Source of the DNA: JANWWM01 sp046292465
Lineage (GTDB): Bacteria > Bacteroidota > Chlorobiia > Chlorobiales > Thermochlorobacteraceae
Length of the DNA: 64,000 bases
Assembly (NCBI GenBank): GCA_046292465.1
Contig: JBKBRB010000013.1
Coordinates: 1-64,000 of the forward strand
Direction of reading: 5' to 3'
Positions 33,261 to 41,839 of the stretch are shown piece by piece; position 1 is the stretch's first letter, and each line of letters starts with the position of its first letter. A program made the position numbers and the translations under genes. Below the pieces are notes generated by a model. The model worked only from the letters and a program-made list of their open reading frames with translations, was not told the origin of the DNA and did not search any database.

Positions 33261-35009
33261 TTGAATCATTTTGCATTTGCCGTGACGCTATCCGACGCCA
33301 CATACACCGTCATCGACCTTGAAACCACAGGCGGCGCAAATCGCGCAAACCGCATCATTGAAGTGTGTGCGATGCAAGTTCATCGTGGCAAGGTTGTTGG
33401 CGAATTGACATCGCTCATCAATCCTGAAATGCCGATTTCCTATTTCATCTCGCAATACACGGGCATTACCAACGAGATGGTCAAGCACGCGCCAACAGCA
33501 AAAGAGATTCTTCCCGACCTGCTTCGTCTTCTCGGCGAAAGCGTGTTTGTTGCACACAACAGTTCATTTGATTACACCTTTATCAATCTCGAGCTCGAGC
33601 GTAACGGCTTTGAACGGTTGGACAATCGCGCACTCTGCACCGTGCGTTTAGCGCGCCGACTTCTTCCGAAACAACTCAAAAAAAATCTCGGCGACCTTGC
33701 CGCATACTTCGGAATCCCAATCACCGAGCGGCATCGCGCCAAAGGCGACTGCCAAGCCACCGTCGGCGTGCTTTACAAGCTCATTGAAATCGCACAAGAA
33801 AAACATCGCATTGAGCATCTCGAGGAACTTCTCTCGCTTCAATACAAAGCCATGCGCGTCTTCAAGCGCGAGCCGAAGCACATTCGCACCCTTCGCGAAA
33901 CGCTCTTACCCAAACTGCCTCAGCAGCCCGGCGTTTATTTCTTTTACTCCGAACAAGGCGAACTGCTTTACATTGGCAAATCTAAAAACCTCAAATCGCG
34001 CGTCAGTTCTTACTTCACCGACACAGAACACAAAGCCGATAAAGTCAAAGAACTCGTGATGTATGTGCGCAAAATTGACTGCCGCACCACCGGCTCGGAA
34101 CTTGAAGCCCTTCTGCTCGAATCCAAACTCATCAAACTTCACAAGCCGCGCTACAACACGCTTTTGAAGCGATACAAGTCGTATCCGTTTTTGCGATTAA
34201 CGAATCACGAGTTTCCTCGACTTGAAATTGCAATGGAAATTGAGAACGATGGCGCGGAGTATTTCGGACCGTTTCCCTCGATGGAAAGCGTGCGCAATGT
34301 CTTCACCGTGCTGAATCGCACGTTTCTTTTGCGCGAGTGTTCCGACGACGAGTTAAGCAAAGGGCGTGCATGCGTTTATTTGGACTTGCACCGATGTGTT
34401 GCGCCCTGCGAGCGTTGGCGCGTCGAGAAGGGCGAATATGAACGCGAACTCAATCGCGTGAGACGTTTTCTTTCAGGCGTTGATGCGGAAATTATCGACA
34501 CGCTCACCGCGAAAATGAAACAACTTGCCGCCGACTATCGCTTTGAAGACGCCGCCGAATTGCGCTCGCGCATTCAAAGCCTGCGACGTGTGTTTTATCG
34601 CCAAGCCTCTGTTACGGCGTCCATCAACGAAAACAATGTGCTGATTCTGCTTCCTTCGGCGATTTATTCCGACGTGTGCAAGGAGTTCGTGATTTTATTT
34701 GTGCGGTTTGGAAGATTAGCGGCGCAAGAAAAAATTCTGCTCGACGACGCGCTCACGCTTTCGCCGATGCTTGAACAGATTTACTTCAACGGCGCAACGG
34801 CTCCTGCGGAATGCAAAAAAGAAGAAATTGACGAAATGCAGATTCTCTCGAGTTGGATTTATCACAATCGCGATACGCTCTCTTGCCTTTATGTTCAAGC
34901 CTCGCACACACCTGCAACGCTCTTGCAAGAGTTAGTTGAACGGCTTTGCGCGCTTTCCAATCACGACACCATCACCCTTGCCTCCGAAGCCGAACAAGCC
35001 GATGACTAA
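33261..35009 (+). CDS. DnaQ-like exonuclease fused to GIY-YIG (UvrC-like) nuclease
   Basis: 582 residues from a TTG at 33261; a GTG at 33282 is an alternative start. N-terminal DEDDh 3'-5' exonuclease: 'YTVIDLETTGG' (Asp, Glu), 'VAHNSSFDYTFI' (Asp) and 'HRAKGDCQATVGVLY' (His, Asp), about residues 10-170. From about residue 210 a GIY-YIG domain follows ('QPGVYFFYSEQGELLYIGKS', then 'KSRVSSYFTD'), with UvrC-like sequence to 'CVYLDLHRCVAPCE' and a UVR-like helix pair ('AADYRFEDAAELRSRIQSL'). The UvrC C-terminal endonuclease half is missing. Such fusions are known in several phyla and probably act in DNA repair, like Cho. It overlaps the next gene by eight bases. Confidence 0.88.
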   Translation: MNHFAFAVTLSDATYTVIDLETTGGANRANRIIEVCAMQVHRGKVVGELTSLINPEMPISYFISQYTGITNEMVKHAPTAKEILPDLLRLLGESVFVAHNSSFDYTFINLELERNGFERLDNRALCTVRLARRLLPKQLKKNLGDLAAYFGIPITERHRAKGDCQATVGVLYKLIEIAQEKHRIEHLEELLSLQYKAMRVFKREPKHIRTLRETLLPKLPQQPGVYFFYSEQGELLYIGKSKNLKSRVSSYFTDTEHKADKVKELVMYVRKIDCRTTGSELEALLLESKLIKLHKPRYNTLLKRYKSYPFLRLTNHEFPRLEIAMEIENDGAEYFGPFPSMESVRNVFTVLNRTFLLRECSDDELSKGRACVYLDLHRCVAPCERWRVEKGEYERELNRVRRFLSGVDAEIIDTLTAKMKQLAADYRFEDAAELRSRIQSLRRVFYRQASVTASINENNVLILLPSAIYSDVCKEFVILFVRFGRLAAQEKILLDDALTLSPMLEQIYFNGATAPAECKKEEIDEMQILSSWIYHNRDTLSCLYVQASHTPATLLQELVERLCALSNHDTITLASEAEQADD

Positions 35010-36027
35010 CGACCTTTTAACTCACGACTTTATCGAGCGCAAACTTCTTTCGCTCTTCGACGGCGAAGAATGGGACTGCCAGCGCGTTTTGCTTAACGCT
35101 GTTCCCGAACACAATCAATTCATTACCGCCAATATCCTCACGATTCTTTCGCACTGCACCATTCACTCGCCCGCCCTGCTCGATGCCATCACACACGCAA
35201 AGAAGAGTTTGCGCCACTATCAAAAAGGACATCACGTTTATCATTGGCGATTCAAATCGGGGCTTTCGCTTCCTGACAACGCGCCATATCTCAACGCACT
35301 TCGCTTGATGAAACTCGACCCCGACGCCGATTGCACGGCCTTCCAAGCCCTCGCCCTCGACGATGCCACCCATCTCGACGCTATCATTGAAGACCTTGAA
35401 TTTTATCGATTGGACAACGCCCGATTTCGCCTGCCTGATTTTCAGCGCACAGTTTTGCCTCGTGCGGACGGCGTTTTTCTCGTTTGGTTTCCGCCAAGAG
35501 CGCGTTGTTTGAATCAAAAAATCGAGCAGTTGGATATTGTCGTTCAGGCTCACATTCTTTGGCTTTTGCACCACTTCAACCGTTTGGACTGCAACGGTCG
35601 GCGCGAAACGATTGCCTTTTTGAAAGCCGTCCTTGAAAGCCATTTGATTCTCGAGAATCCTTACGCGGTGAGTCCTTACTATCCGTTTCCGTTGGTGATT
35701 TTGTATGCGCTTTCGCGTGCAATGGTTTGGGGAAAGATTGATGCGCTTTACGACCAGCGTGCGCGTCTTTTAGAGTTGGCTTCTCGCGTTTCACCCCGCA
35801 ACGATTTAGAACGCTTGTGTCTTGCGTCTATCGGCAAGTATTGGAACGATGCGTCGTTGCAGAAAAAAATTCGGTTAGATTCTTTTTCCAAAATGAAGAC
35901 GGGGTCGTTTTACGCGGCGACAAATGCGCACCGTTTTTTCGAGTGGCTTTCGCGCTCGTGTTGGACGCGCTTCGAGTTTCACAGCGAGGCGTTGCAATGG
36001 GCAATGCTCAAATGGCTTGTTGAATAA
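35002..36027 (+). CDS. Protein of unknown function coupled to the DnaQ/GIY-YIG nuclease
   Basis: 341 residues from the ATG at 35002, which lies inside the end of the previous gene (ATGACTAA overlap, 8 bases), implying translational coupling. I recognise no family. It is mostly alpha-helical and rich in Leu, Arg and aromatic residues, with no signal peptide or clear membrane segment. 'ILTILSHCTIHSPALLDAIT' and 'IDALYDQRARLLELASRVS' suggest HEAT/ARM-like helical pairs. A charged middle includes 'HHVYHWRFKSGLSLPDNAPY'. Coupling to a repair nuclease hints at a DNA-related role, but this is inference. Its 3' end is tandemly repeated. Confidence 0.75.
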   Translation: MTNDLLTHDFIERKLLSLFDGEEWDCQRVLLNAVPEHNQFITANILTILSHCTIHSPALLDAITHAKKSLRHYQKGHHVYHWRFKSGLSLPDNAPYLNALRLMKLDPDADCTAFQALALDDATHLDAIIEDLEFYRLDNARFRLPDFQRTVLPRADGVFLVWFPPRARCLNQKIEQLDIVVQAHILWLLHHFNRLDCNGRRETIAFLKAVLESHLILENPYAVSPYYPFPLVILYALSRAMVWGKIDALYDQRARLLELASRVSPRNDLERLCLASIGKYWNDASLQKKIRLDSFSKMKTGSFYAATNAHRFFEWLSRSCWTRFEFHSEALQWAMLKWLVE

Positions 36028-36056
36028 TGGTTTGTTGAATAATGGCTTATCGAATA
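36012..36056 (+). repeat. Three tandem 15-bp units across a stop codon
   Basis: Units at 36012-36026, 36027-36041 and 36042-36056 differ at one to four positions from 'atggcttgttgaata'. The unit length is a multiple of three, so each copy repeats the end of the upstream gene, including its stop (Trp-Leu-Val-Glu-stop, Trp-Phe-Val-Glu-stop, Trp-Leu-Ile-Glu-stop). Confidence 0.85.
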
Positions 36057-36134
36057 AAAACCAAACCGCGTCGTTACTTTCTCGGCTGAGATTTCATGGC
36101 GCGGCTTTGGTGTCGGCTATTCAAATGTTCTGAC

Positions 36135-37142
36135 TTAAAACTCTTCGTCAAAGGTTACGGCTTTCGGGCTGGCGTCGAAGCCTTTTTGATATTCGGTAAC
36201 GCGCTTTTCAAAAAAGTTTGTAAGCGGTTGCACGTCTTGAAGCACCATAAACGGGAAGGGATTTTTCGTTTTGTATTTCTTTTCGTAGCCGAGTTGCTCC
36301 AAGCGTTGGTCGGCGCAATAGCCCAAGTAGTCGCGCATCATCGATTGCGAAATGCCGGTAATGCCGTGGTGCAGGCAGTCTTCGCAGAAGTTCATTTCAA
36401 CGGCGATGGCTTCATCAATCATTTGGTGGACTTTGGCTTCGAGGGTTTTATCGAAGAGGTGCGGATACTCGTCGCGAATCACTTGCACGACTTCCATCGC
36501 GCCTTGAATGTGCATGGTTTCATCGCGGAACACCCAATTCGTTGCCGCCGCAAGTCCAGGCAAAAGTCCGCGATTGCGCAGGAAATAAACATATGCGAAC
36601 GAGCCGAAGAAGAACAAGCCTTCAATGCACGCGGCAAAGCAGATAAGGTTCTCCAAGAATTGGCGACGCTTTTCGTCGGTATCGAGTTTATCCAAATGCT
36701 GAATCGAGTCCATATACTTGAAGCAGAAATCGGCTTTGAGCTTGACCGATGGCACATTTTGATACGCCGCAAAGGCTTCTTGACGCTCGCGAATGTCGGG
36801 AATGTAACTATCGACCAAGAGCAAGTAGGTTTCCACATGTTGCATTTCGTCGAAGAGCACTTTGCCTAAAAACATTCGGTATTCGGGCGAGTTGACATGC
36901 TTGTAAAGATTCAGGACGAGGTTATGCCCGACGATGTTATCCGCTGTGGCAAAGAAGGCGACAAGGCGTTTGATAAGGTGCGCTTCTTTGGCTGAAATTT
37001 TGTCGCGCAAGTGTTCGTAATCGAGCGAGAAATCGAGTTCGTCTGTCGTCCAGATGTTTTTGATGGAATCCTTGTAGAGTTTGAAGAACTGCGGATATTT
37101 CATCGGACGCAGCGTGAGGTCAAGGTCATGAGAAAGAATCAT
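36135..37142 (-). CDS. nrdB: Ribonucleoside-diphosphate reductase, beta subunit (class Ia)
   Basis: Radical-generating subunit, 335 residues. It holds a di-iron site and the tyrosyl radical needed for deoxynucleotide synthesis, and requires oxygen. Ligand motifs: 'FFATADNIV' (Asp68), 'FDEMQHVETYLLL' (Glu99, His102, radical Tyr106), 'CIEGLFFFGSF' (Glu), and 'FRDETMHIQGAMEVV' (Glu, His). The spacing E-x2-H-x3-Y matches Escherichia coli Glu115, His118 and Tyr122. The C-terminal tail ends in 'KAVTFDEEF', the peptide that docks with the alpha subunit. It lies 45 bases after nrdA. Confidence 0.95.
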   Translation of the reverse strand: MILSHDLDLTLRPMKYPQFFKLYKDSIKNIWTTDELDFSLDYEHLRDKISAKEAHLIKRLVAFFATADNIVGHNLVLNLYKHVNSPEYRMFLGKVLFDEMQHVETYLLLVDSYIPDIRERQEAFAAYQNVPSVKLKADFCFKYMDSIQHLDKLDTDEKRRQFLENLICFAACIEGLFFFGSFAYVYFLRNRGLLPGLAAATNWVFRDETMHIQGAMEVVQVIRDEYPHLFDKTLEAKVHQMIDEAIAVEMNFCEDCLHHGITGISQSMMRDYLGYCADQRLEQLGYEKKYKTKNPFPFMVLQDVQPLTNFFEKRVTEYQKGFDASPKAVTFDEEF

Positions 37143-37187
37143 AATTGTTTGCGGTTTTGTTGTTGCAAATTTTTGAGTATGAATGAT

Positions 37188-39599
37188 TTATTGGCACGCT
37201 TCGCACGAGTCAGGATTTTCAAGCGAGCATGAAACGGCATCTTTTGTTTTGCTCTCCGAGATAGCGTGTCCATTGCTGTTTGCGACTTTCGTGTTTGCAA
37301 CGGCTTGCGCAAGTGCGGCAACGGTTTCTTGAACAGGCTCGCTTTCTTTTGCGCCTGCGGTTGTCGTTTTCTGAATGCGCGTTTTGGCGCGTGAGCGCAA
37401 GTAGTAAGTCGTTTTTAGACCTTTTTTCCACGCATACATATACATCGACGACAGTTTGCCCGTTGTCGGCGATTCCATAAAGAGGTTCAGAGATTGGGAT
37501 TGGCAAATGAAAGCCGACCGCTCCGCCGCCATATCAATCAAGACTTTTTGTGAAATTTCCCAGGCGGTCTTGTAAAGCGAGCGCACCTCTGCGGGAATGG
37601 CTTCAATGTGTTGGATTGAGCCTTCGCCTTCGATGATAGCGGCGCGAACTTGCGGCGTCCAAAGTCCCAAGCGTTTGAGGTCAGCGACAAGGTATCGGTT
37701 GATTTGCAAAAATTCTCCCGAAAGCGTTTCGCGCTTGAAGAGGTTGGAGACTTGCGGCTCGATGCATTCATAACAGCCAACGATGGAAGCAATGGTCGCC
37801 GTCGGCGCAATGGCAATGAGAAGCGAGTTGCGAAGCCCTTTCGCTTTGATTTCTTCGGCGAGCGTATCCCAATCTTCGTGCAAGGTCGGCGTGATGCTGT
37901 ATTCTTTGGCGAGATGCACGGCAAGTTTGCCGTCGACATACTTCGTTTCGCTGAACGCCGGGAACGCGCCAAACTCTTCGGCTAACTTGACGGAAGTTTT
38001 CAAGGCTTCGTAGTAAATCACTTCAGAAATTTGGTTCGAGAGAGCTTTGGCGTCAGGCGAGTCGAAAGGCATTCGCATTTTGAAGAACACATCTTGCAGT
38101 CCCATCAAGCCAAGTCCAACCGGTCGCCAGCGATGATTTGACGCCGCCGCTTCTTTGGTCGGGTAGAAATTGATGTCAATGACTCGGTCTAAGAACTTTG
38201 TCGCCACACGCACCACTTTGCGCAGTCCGTTGAAATCAAAGTAGCCATCGTCGCGCACAAACGCGCCTACATTAACACTTCCGAGATTGCAGACGGCGGT
38301 TTCATCTTTGGAAGTTACTTCCAAAATTTCGGTGCAAAGGTTCGAGCTGTGAATGATGTTGCCCGGCTTGCCTGTTTGTGCGGAGCGTTTGTTCGAGGTG
38401 TCTTTGAAGCACATCCAGCCGTTGCCTGTTTCGGCAAGGGTTTGCATCATTCTGCCATAAAGTGCGCGTGCCGAGATTTGTTTCAAGGCTTTGCCTTCGG
38501 CTTCATACTTTTCATACCACATCTCGAATTCATCGCCGAAAGTGTTCAGGAGTTCAGGCACATCGCTGGGTGAGAAGAGCGACCAATGCGCGTCGGCTTC
38601 AATGCGCTTCATAAAGAGGTCAGGAATCCAAAGGGCGAGGTTCAAGTTATGCGTGCGTCGTTCTTCGGCACCAGTGTTGTTGCGCAGTTCAAGAAAGGCT
38701 TCAATATCCGCGTGCCATGGCTCGAGATAGATTGCCGCCGCACCTTTACGCTTGCCCCCTTGATTGACGGCATGCACGCTCGAATCCATCACTTTAAGAA
38801 ATGGAATAATACCGTTGGATTTGCCATTAGTGCCTTTGATGAGCGCGCCTGAGGCTCGCACGGGCGTCCAATCAATGCCGATGCCGCCCGACCATTTGGA
38901 GAGTTGCGCGCAATCAGCGTAGGCTTTGTAGATGCCTTCTAAACTGTCGTCGCCAATCGTTAAAAGATAGCACGAGCTCATTTGTGCATGGCGCGTGCCT
39001 GAATTGAAGAGCGTCGGCGTCGAGGGCATGTAGAGGAAATTCGAGATGATGTCGTAAAACTCAATCGCTTCCGTGATGTTTTTGGATAAGCCGAGTGCAA
39101 CGCGCATAAACATCCATTGCGGGCGTTCAATGACTTTGCGCGTTTTGGGGTGGCGCAAAAGGTATCGGTCGTAAATTGTGCGCAAGCCGAAGTATTCGAA
39201 GAGGTCGTCGCGGTCGTGGTCGATGGCGTATTCAATCGTGTCTAAATCTTCTTCGGCAAGCATGCGCACGCGGCTATCAATCAAACCGAGTTCGTCCGCA
39301 CTTTTGATGTAATCACGAAAGGCTTCGTCGCGTCCGGCTTCTTTGCGAATGGATTCAGCGAGCATGCGCGCTGCGACTTTGGAGTAGTTTGGCTCTTCGA
39401 CTGTCAGCATCACGGCGGTTTCAATCGAGAGGTTGTCTAATTCTTCCGTCGTGCTTCCTTCGTGCAAGCCATTGATGGTGCGCTTAGCAACTTCCAGCGG
39501 CACCACATTTTCAATCCCGCGACATGCACGCGAGACCGCATGCAAGATTTTCTCGATTTTTACTTCCTCGTGCGAGCCATCTCGTTTTACAACATACAT
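37188..39599 (-). CDS. nrdA: Ribonucleoside-diphosphate reductase, alpha subunit (class Ia)
   Basis: Catalytic subunit, 803 residues from the ATG at 39599, which has an AAGGAG eight bases upstream; the open frame continues to 39719 but without family similarity. The N-terminal ATP-cone is 'MYVVKRDGSHEEVKIEKIL'. Catalytic features are 'GIGIDWTPVRASGALIKGT', 'ETAVCNLGSVNVGAF' (active-site Cys-Asn), 'NRYLVADLKRLGLW', and the C-terminal redox pair 'SCEACQ' at the very end. It is co-transcribed with nrdB. An aerobic-type reductase indicates that the organism meets oxygen. Confidence 0.96.
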   Translation of the reverse strand: MYVVKRDGSHEEVKIEKILHAVSRACRGIENVVPLEVAKRTINGLHEGSTTEELDNLSIETAVMLTVEEPNYSKVAARMLAESIRKEAGRDEAFRDYIKSADELGLIDSRVRMLAEEDLDTIEYAIDHDRDDLFEYFGLRTIYDRYLLRHPKTRKVIERPQWMFMRVALGLSKNITEAIEFYDIISNFLYMPSTPTLFNSGTRHAQMSSCYLLTIGDDSLEGIYKAYADCAQLSKWSGGIGIDWTPVRASGALIKGTNGKSNGIIPFLKVMDSSVHAVNQGGKRKGAAAIYLEPWHADIEAFLELRNNTGAEERRTHNLNLALWIPDLFMKRIEADAHWSLFSPSDVPELLNTFGDEFEMWYEKYEAEGKALKQISARALYGRMMQTLAETGNGWMCFKDTSNKRSAQTGKPGNIIHSSNLCTEILEVTSKDETAVCNLGSVNVGAFVRDDGYFDFNGLRKVVRVATKFLDRVIDINFYPTKEAAASNHRWRPVGLGLMGLQDVFFKMRMPFDSPDAKALSNQISEVIYYEALKTSVKLAEEFGAFPAFSETKYVDGKLAVHLAKEYSITPTLHEDWDTLAEEIKAKGLRNSLLIAIAPTATIASIVGCYECIEPQVSNLFKRETLSGEFLQINRYLVADLKRLGLWTPQVRAAIIEGEGSIQHIEAIPAEVRSLYKTAWEISQKVLIDMAAERSAFICQSQSLNLFMESPTTGKLSSMYMYAWKKGLKTTYYLRSRAKTRIQKTTTAGAKESEPVQETVAALAQAVANTKVANSNGHAISESKTKDAVSCSLENPDSCEACQ

Positions 39600-40184
39600 T
39601 TGCGTTTCTCCTTCAATAGATGAGTTCTGAAAATGAGTTTGGTAAAGTTTTTGTTCAAAAACACCTGCTTGGAGACTCAGAAAGGATACTTTTCCTTTGG
39701 TCTTCGTCGCAGTTTTCAATATTTGTCTTCAACTTGCGATAAAACGCTCGGCGTGCTTTTTAATCGGTCATCACAAATGTTCCGCGCGCTTGTTCAGCGG
39801 TGGTCAAGTCCCTTTGGGCGAGACTTTGTTTGTTGTTAGAGCGTTGATGCGGGTTGAATATGGGAGAGAAGATTTTTTAGTGCAAACAATTTCCCAAAAA
39901 AGTCTCCAAAAAATCTTGCTACTTAAATAACAGAAGTTGATAATGTCATTTTGAGAGTGAAACAAGTTTTTTCAGCCTTTTACAATTAGCGATTCTCATA
40001 TTGACGTCAGATGCGCTACTGCATTCTCACCTGCATAGCCACGGGAATTGCAGGAATTAGGCTTCACGCATTGTTTTTAGATTTCTTGTTGGAGTATCAC
40101 AAGCGTGTCAATAGGTTCAAGGTGCACAGCGACACACAAACAGCGAAAGAGCGATTTTTATCATCGCTCTTCTCCTTGTTCAAG
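39600..40184. other. Long leader region upstream of nrdA
   Basis: 585 bases without a supported gene, between the purH stop and the nrdA start. It contains the purH terminator, possible repeat-like sequence at 39936-39955 ('gtcattttgagagtgaaaca') and otherwise AT-rich sequence. I looked for paired NrdR boxes and a cobalamin riboswitch (box GCCACTG...GGGAAGGC) and could not support either. Open frames here on both strands lack ribosome-binding sites and protein-like composition. Confidence 0.55.
40147..40171 (-). terminator. Terminator after purH
   Basis: Perfect 9-bp stem AAGAGCGAT/ATCGCTCTT (40163-40171 with 40147-40155 on the minus strand), 7-nt loop, followed by T and C-rich sequence. It is 14 bases past the purH stop codon. 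The T-tract is short. Confidence 0.65.
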
Positions 40185-41774
40185 TTAATGCTTAAAGTGG
40201 CGCATGCCTGTGAAGACCATTGCAATGCCGCGCTCATCTGCGGCTTTGATAACTTCTTCGTCGCGAATTGAGCCCCCCGGCTGAATGACGGCAGTCGCAC
40301 CCGCTTCGGCAGCGGCAATCAGCCCGTCGGCAAATGGAAAGAACGCATCGCTGGCAACTGCTGAACCTGTAAGGTCTAACTTCGCCTCACCTGCCTTCCA
40401 ACGCGCAAGGCGCGACGAATCCACACGCGACATCTGCCCTGCACCAATTCCAACCGTCCGCAAGTCTTTGGCATACACAATCGCGTTGGACTTGACATGC
40501 TTCGCCACACGCCATGCAAAGAGCATATCGTTGAGTTCCGCTTCGGTCGGCTTGCGCTGGGTTACAATTCGCAGTTCATTGTCTTTCACCATTGCTACAT
40601 CGCGCTCTTGCACCAGCACGCCGCAAGTCGTTCCGCGCACTTCTAAGCCATCTCGCTTTGTGGATTTTTTCTGCCGAATCAATCGGCGGTCTTTCTTTTT
40701 CATCAAGTATTCCAAAACGCCATCTTCAAACTCGGGCGCGATGATAATCTCGGTGAAAATTTCATTCATCGCTTCGGCAGTTTTCATATCCAGCGGTTGA
40801 TTGACGGCGATAATGCCGCCAAATGGGGCTTGGGTATCGGTTTCAAACGCACGCTTGTAAGCATCGTAGAGCGTATCGGCTTGCGCCACGCCGCACGGAT
40901 TGGTGTGCTTGACAATCACGACCGTTGGCTTTTCGCGTCCGAATTCATCGCAGAGCGAAACCGCCGCCGTTAGGTCGAGAATGTTGTTGTAGGAAAGGTC
41001 TTTGCCGTGAAGTTTTTCAAAATACTCACCAAAGGAAACATCGCCGTGTTCGGTTTTGAGCGCGTAGAAGGCGGCTTTTTGGTGAGGATTTTCACCGTAG
41101 CGCATATCAATTTCCTTCGTGAGCGAAAGGGTATAGGTCGCAGTTAATCCTTCTTCCTCTTTTTCTTTGCCGTTGATTTCTTTGTTCAGATAGTCGGCAA
41201 TCATGGCGTCGTAGCGACTGGTAAGCGCGAAGACTTTTTGCGCCAGCACGGCGCGCGTTTTGAGCGTGGTTTTGCCTTTGTTGGCTTTCATTTCATCAAG
41301 CACGCATTGATAATCGCCTGCATCGGTTACCACTGTTACAAACTCGTAGTTTTTCGCCGCACTGCGAAGCATTGATGGTCCGCCGATGTCGATGTTTTCA
41401 ATCGCTTCTTCAAGCGTTACGCCTTTCTTCTGAATGGTTTGTTCAAAGGGATAAAGATTGACGACCACCAAATCGATATACTCGATTTTGTTTTCCTTGA
41501 CTTCTTTTTTGTGCGCTTTGAGGTTGCGCCGCGCCAGCAATCCGCCATGAATTTTCGGGTGAAGCGTTTTGACGCGCCCGTCAAGAATTTCAGGGAAGCG
41601 CGTGATTTTCGAGATTGACTTTGCTTTCACGCCTGCATCAAGAAGCGTTTTGAGCGTGCCTCCTGTTGAAAAAATTTCTACTTTCATTTTCTCCAACGCT
41701 TTGGCAAACTCGACAATGCCTGTTTTGTCGGAGACAGAAATGAGTGCACGTTTGATTTTTGGATTTTCCAACAT
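40185..41774 (-). CDS. purH: Bifunctional AICAR transformylase / IMP cyclohydrolase
   Basis: Catalyses the last two steps of purine synthesis to IMP, 529 residues. The N-terminal cyclohydrolase domain opens with 'KRALISVSDKTGIVEFAKAL' and has 'TLHPKIHGGLLARR'. The transformylase half has 'DMRYGENPHQKAAFY', 'VVIVKHTNPCGVA' and the C-terminal 'ATAVIQPGGSIRDEEVI'. The catalytic Lys and His of the transformylase lie in 'KHTNPCG'. It is downstream of priA with a 65-base gap and ends before a hairpin terminator. Confidence 0.97.
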   Translation of the reverse strand: MLENPKIKRALISVSDKTGIVEFAKALEKMKVEIFSTGGTLKTLLDAGVKAKSISKITRFPEILDGRVKTLHPKIHGGLLARRNLKAHKKEVKENKIEYIDLVVVNLYPFEQTIQKKGVTLEEAIENIDIGGPSMLRSAAKNYEFVTVVTDAGDYQCVLDEMKANKGKTTLKTRAVLAQKVFALTSRYDAMIADYLNKEINGKEKEEEGLTATYTLSLTKEIDMRYGENPHQKAAFYALKTEHGDVSFGEYFEKLHGKDLSYNNILDLTAAVSLCDEFGREKPTVVIVKHTNPCGVAQADTLYDAYKRAFETDTQAPFGGIIAVNQPLDMKTAEAMNEIFTEIIIAPEFEDGVLEYLMKKKDRRLIRQKKSTKRDGLEVRGTTCGVLVQERDVAMVKDNELRIVTQRKPTEAELNDMLFAWRVAKHVKSNAIVYAKDLRTVGIGAGQMSRVDSSRLARWKAGEAKLDLTGSAVASDAFFPFADGLIAAAEAGATAVIQPGGSIRDEEVIKAADERGIAMVFTGMRHFKH

Positions 41775-41839
41775 TGATGAGCCGTTATGGTTTTAAGTTT
41801 GGACTACGAAGTTATGAAGTCTTGTGTAAAGTTAATGCT

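Noticed and set aside
39600..39719. 40-residue N-terminal extension of nrdA
   Set aside because: The ATG at 39599 has a strong AAGGAG at the right distance and begins the conserved ATP-cone; the upstream part has no similarity to the family.
39600..40184. Possible cobalamin riboswitch or NrdR boxes upstream of nrdA
   Set aside because: A stretch near 40028 ('agccacgggaattgcagg') vaguely resembles a B12 box but lacks the conserved core and surrounding stems on either strand. No paired 16-bp NrdR palindromes could be found.
40011..40271. Plus-strand frame of 86 codons starting MRYCILTCIATG
   Set aside because: It runs into purH on the opposite strand, lacks a ribosome-binding site, and its second half is simply the complement of purH codons.
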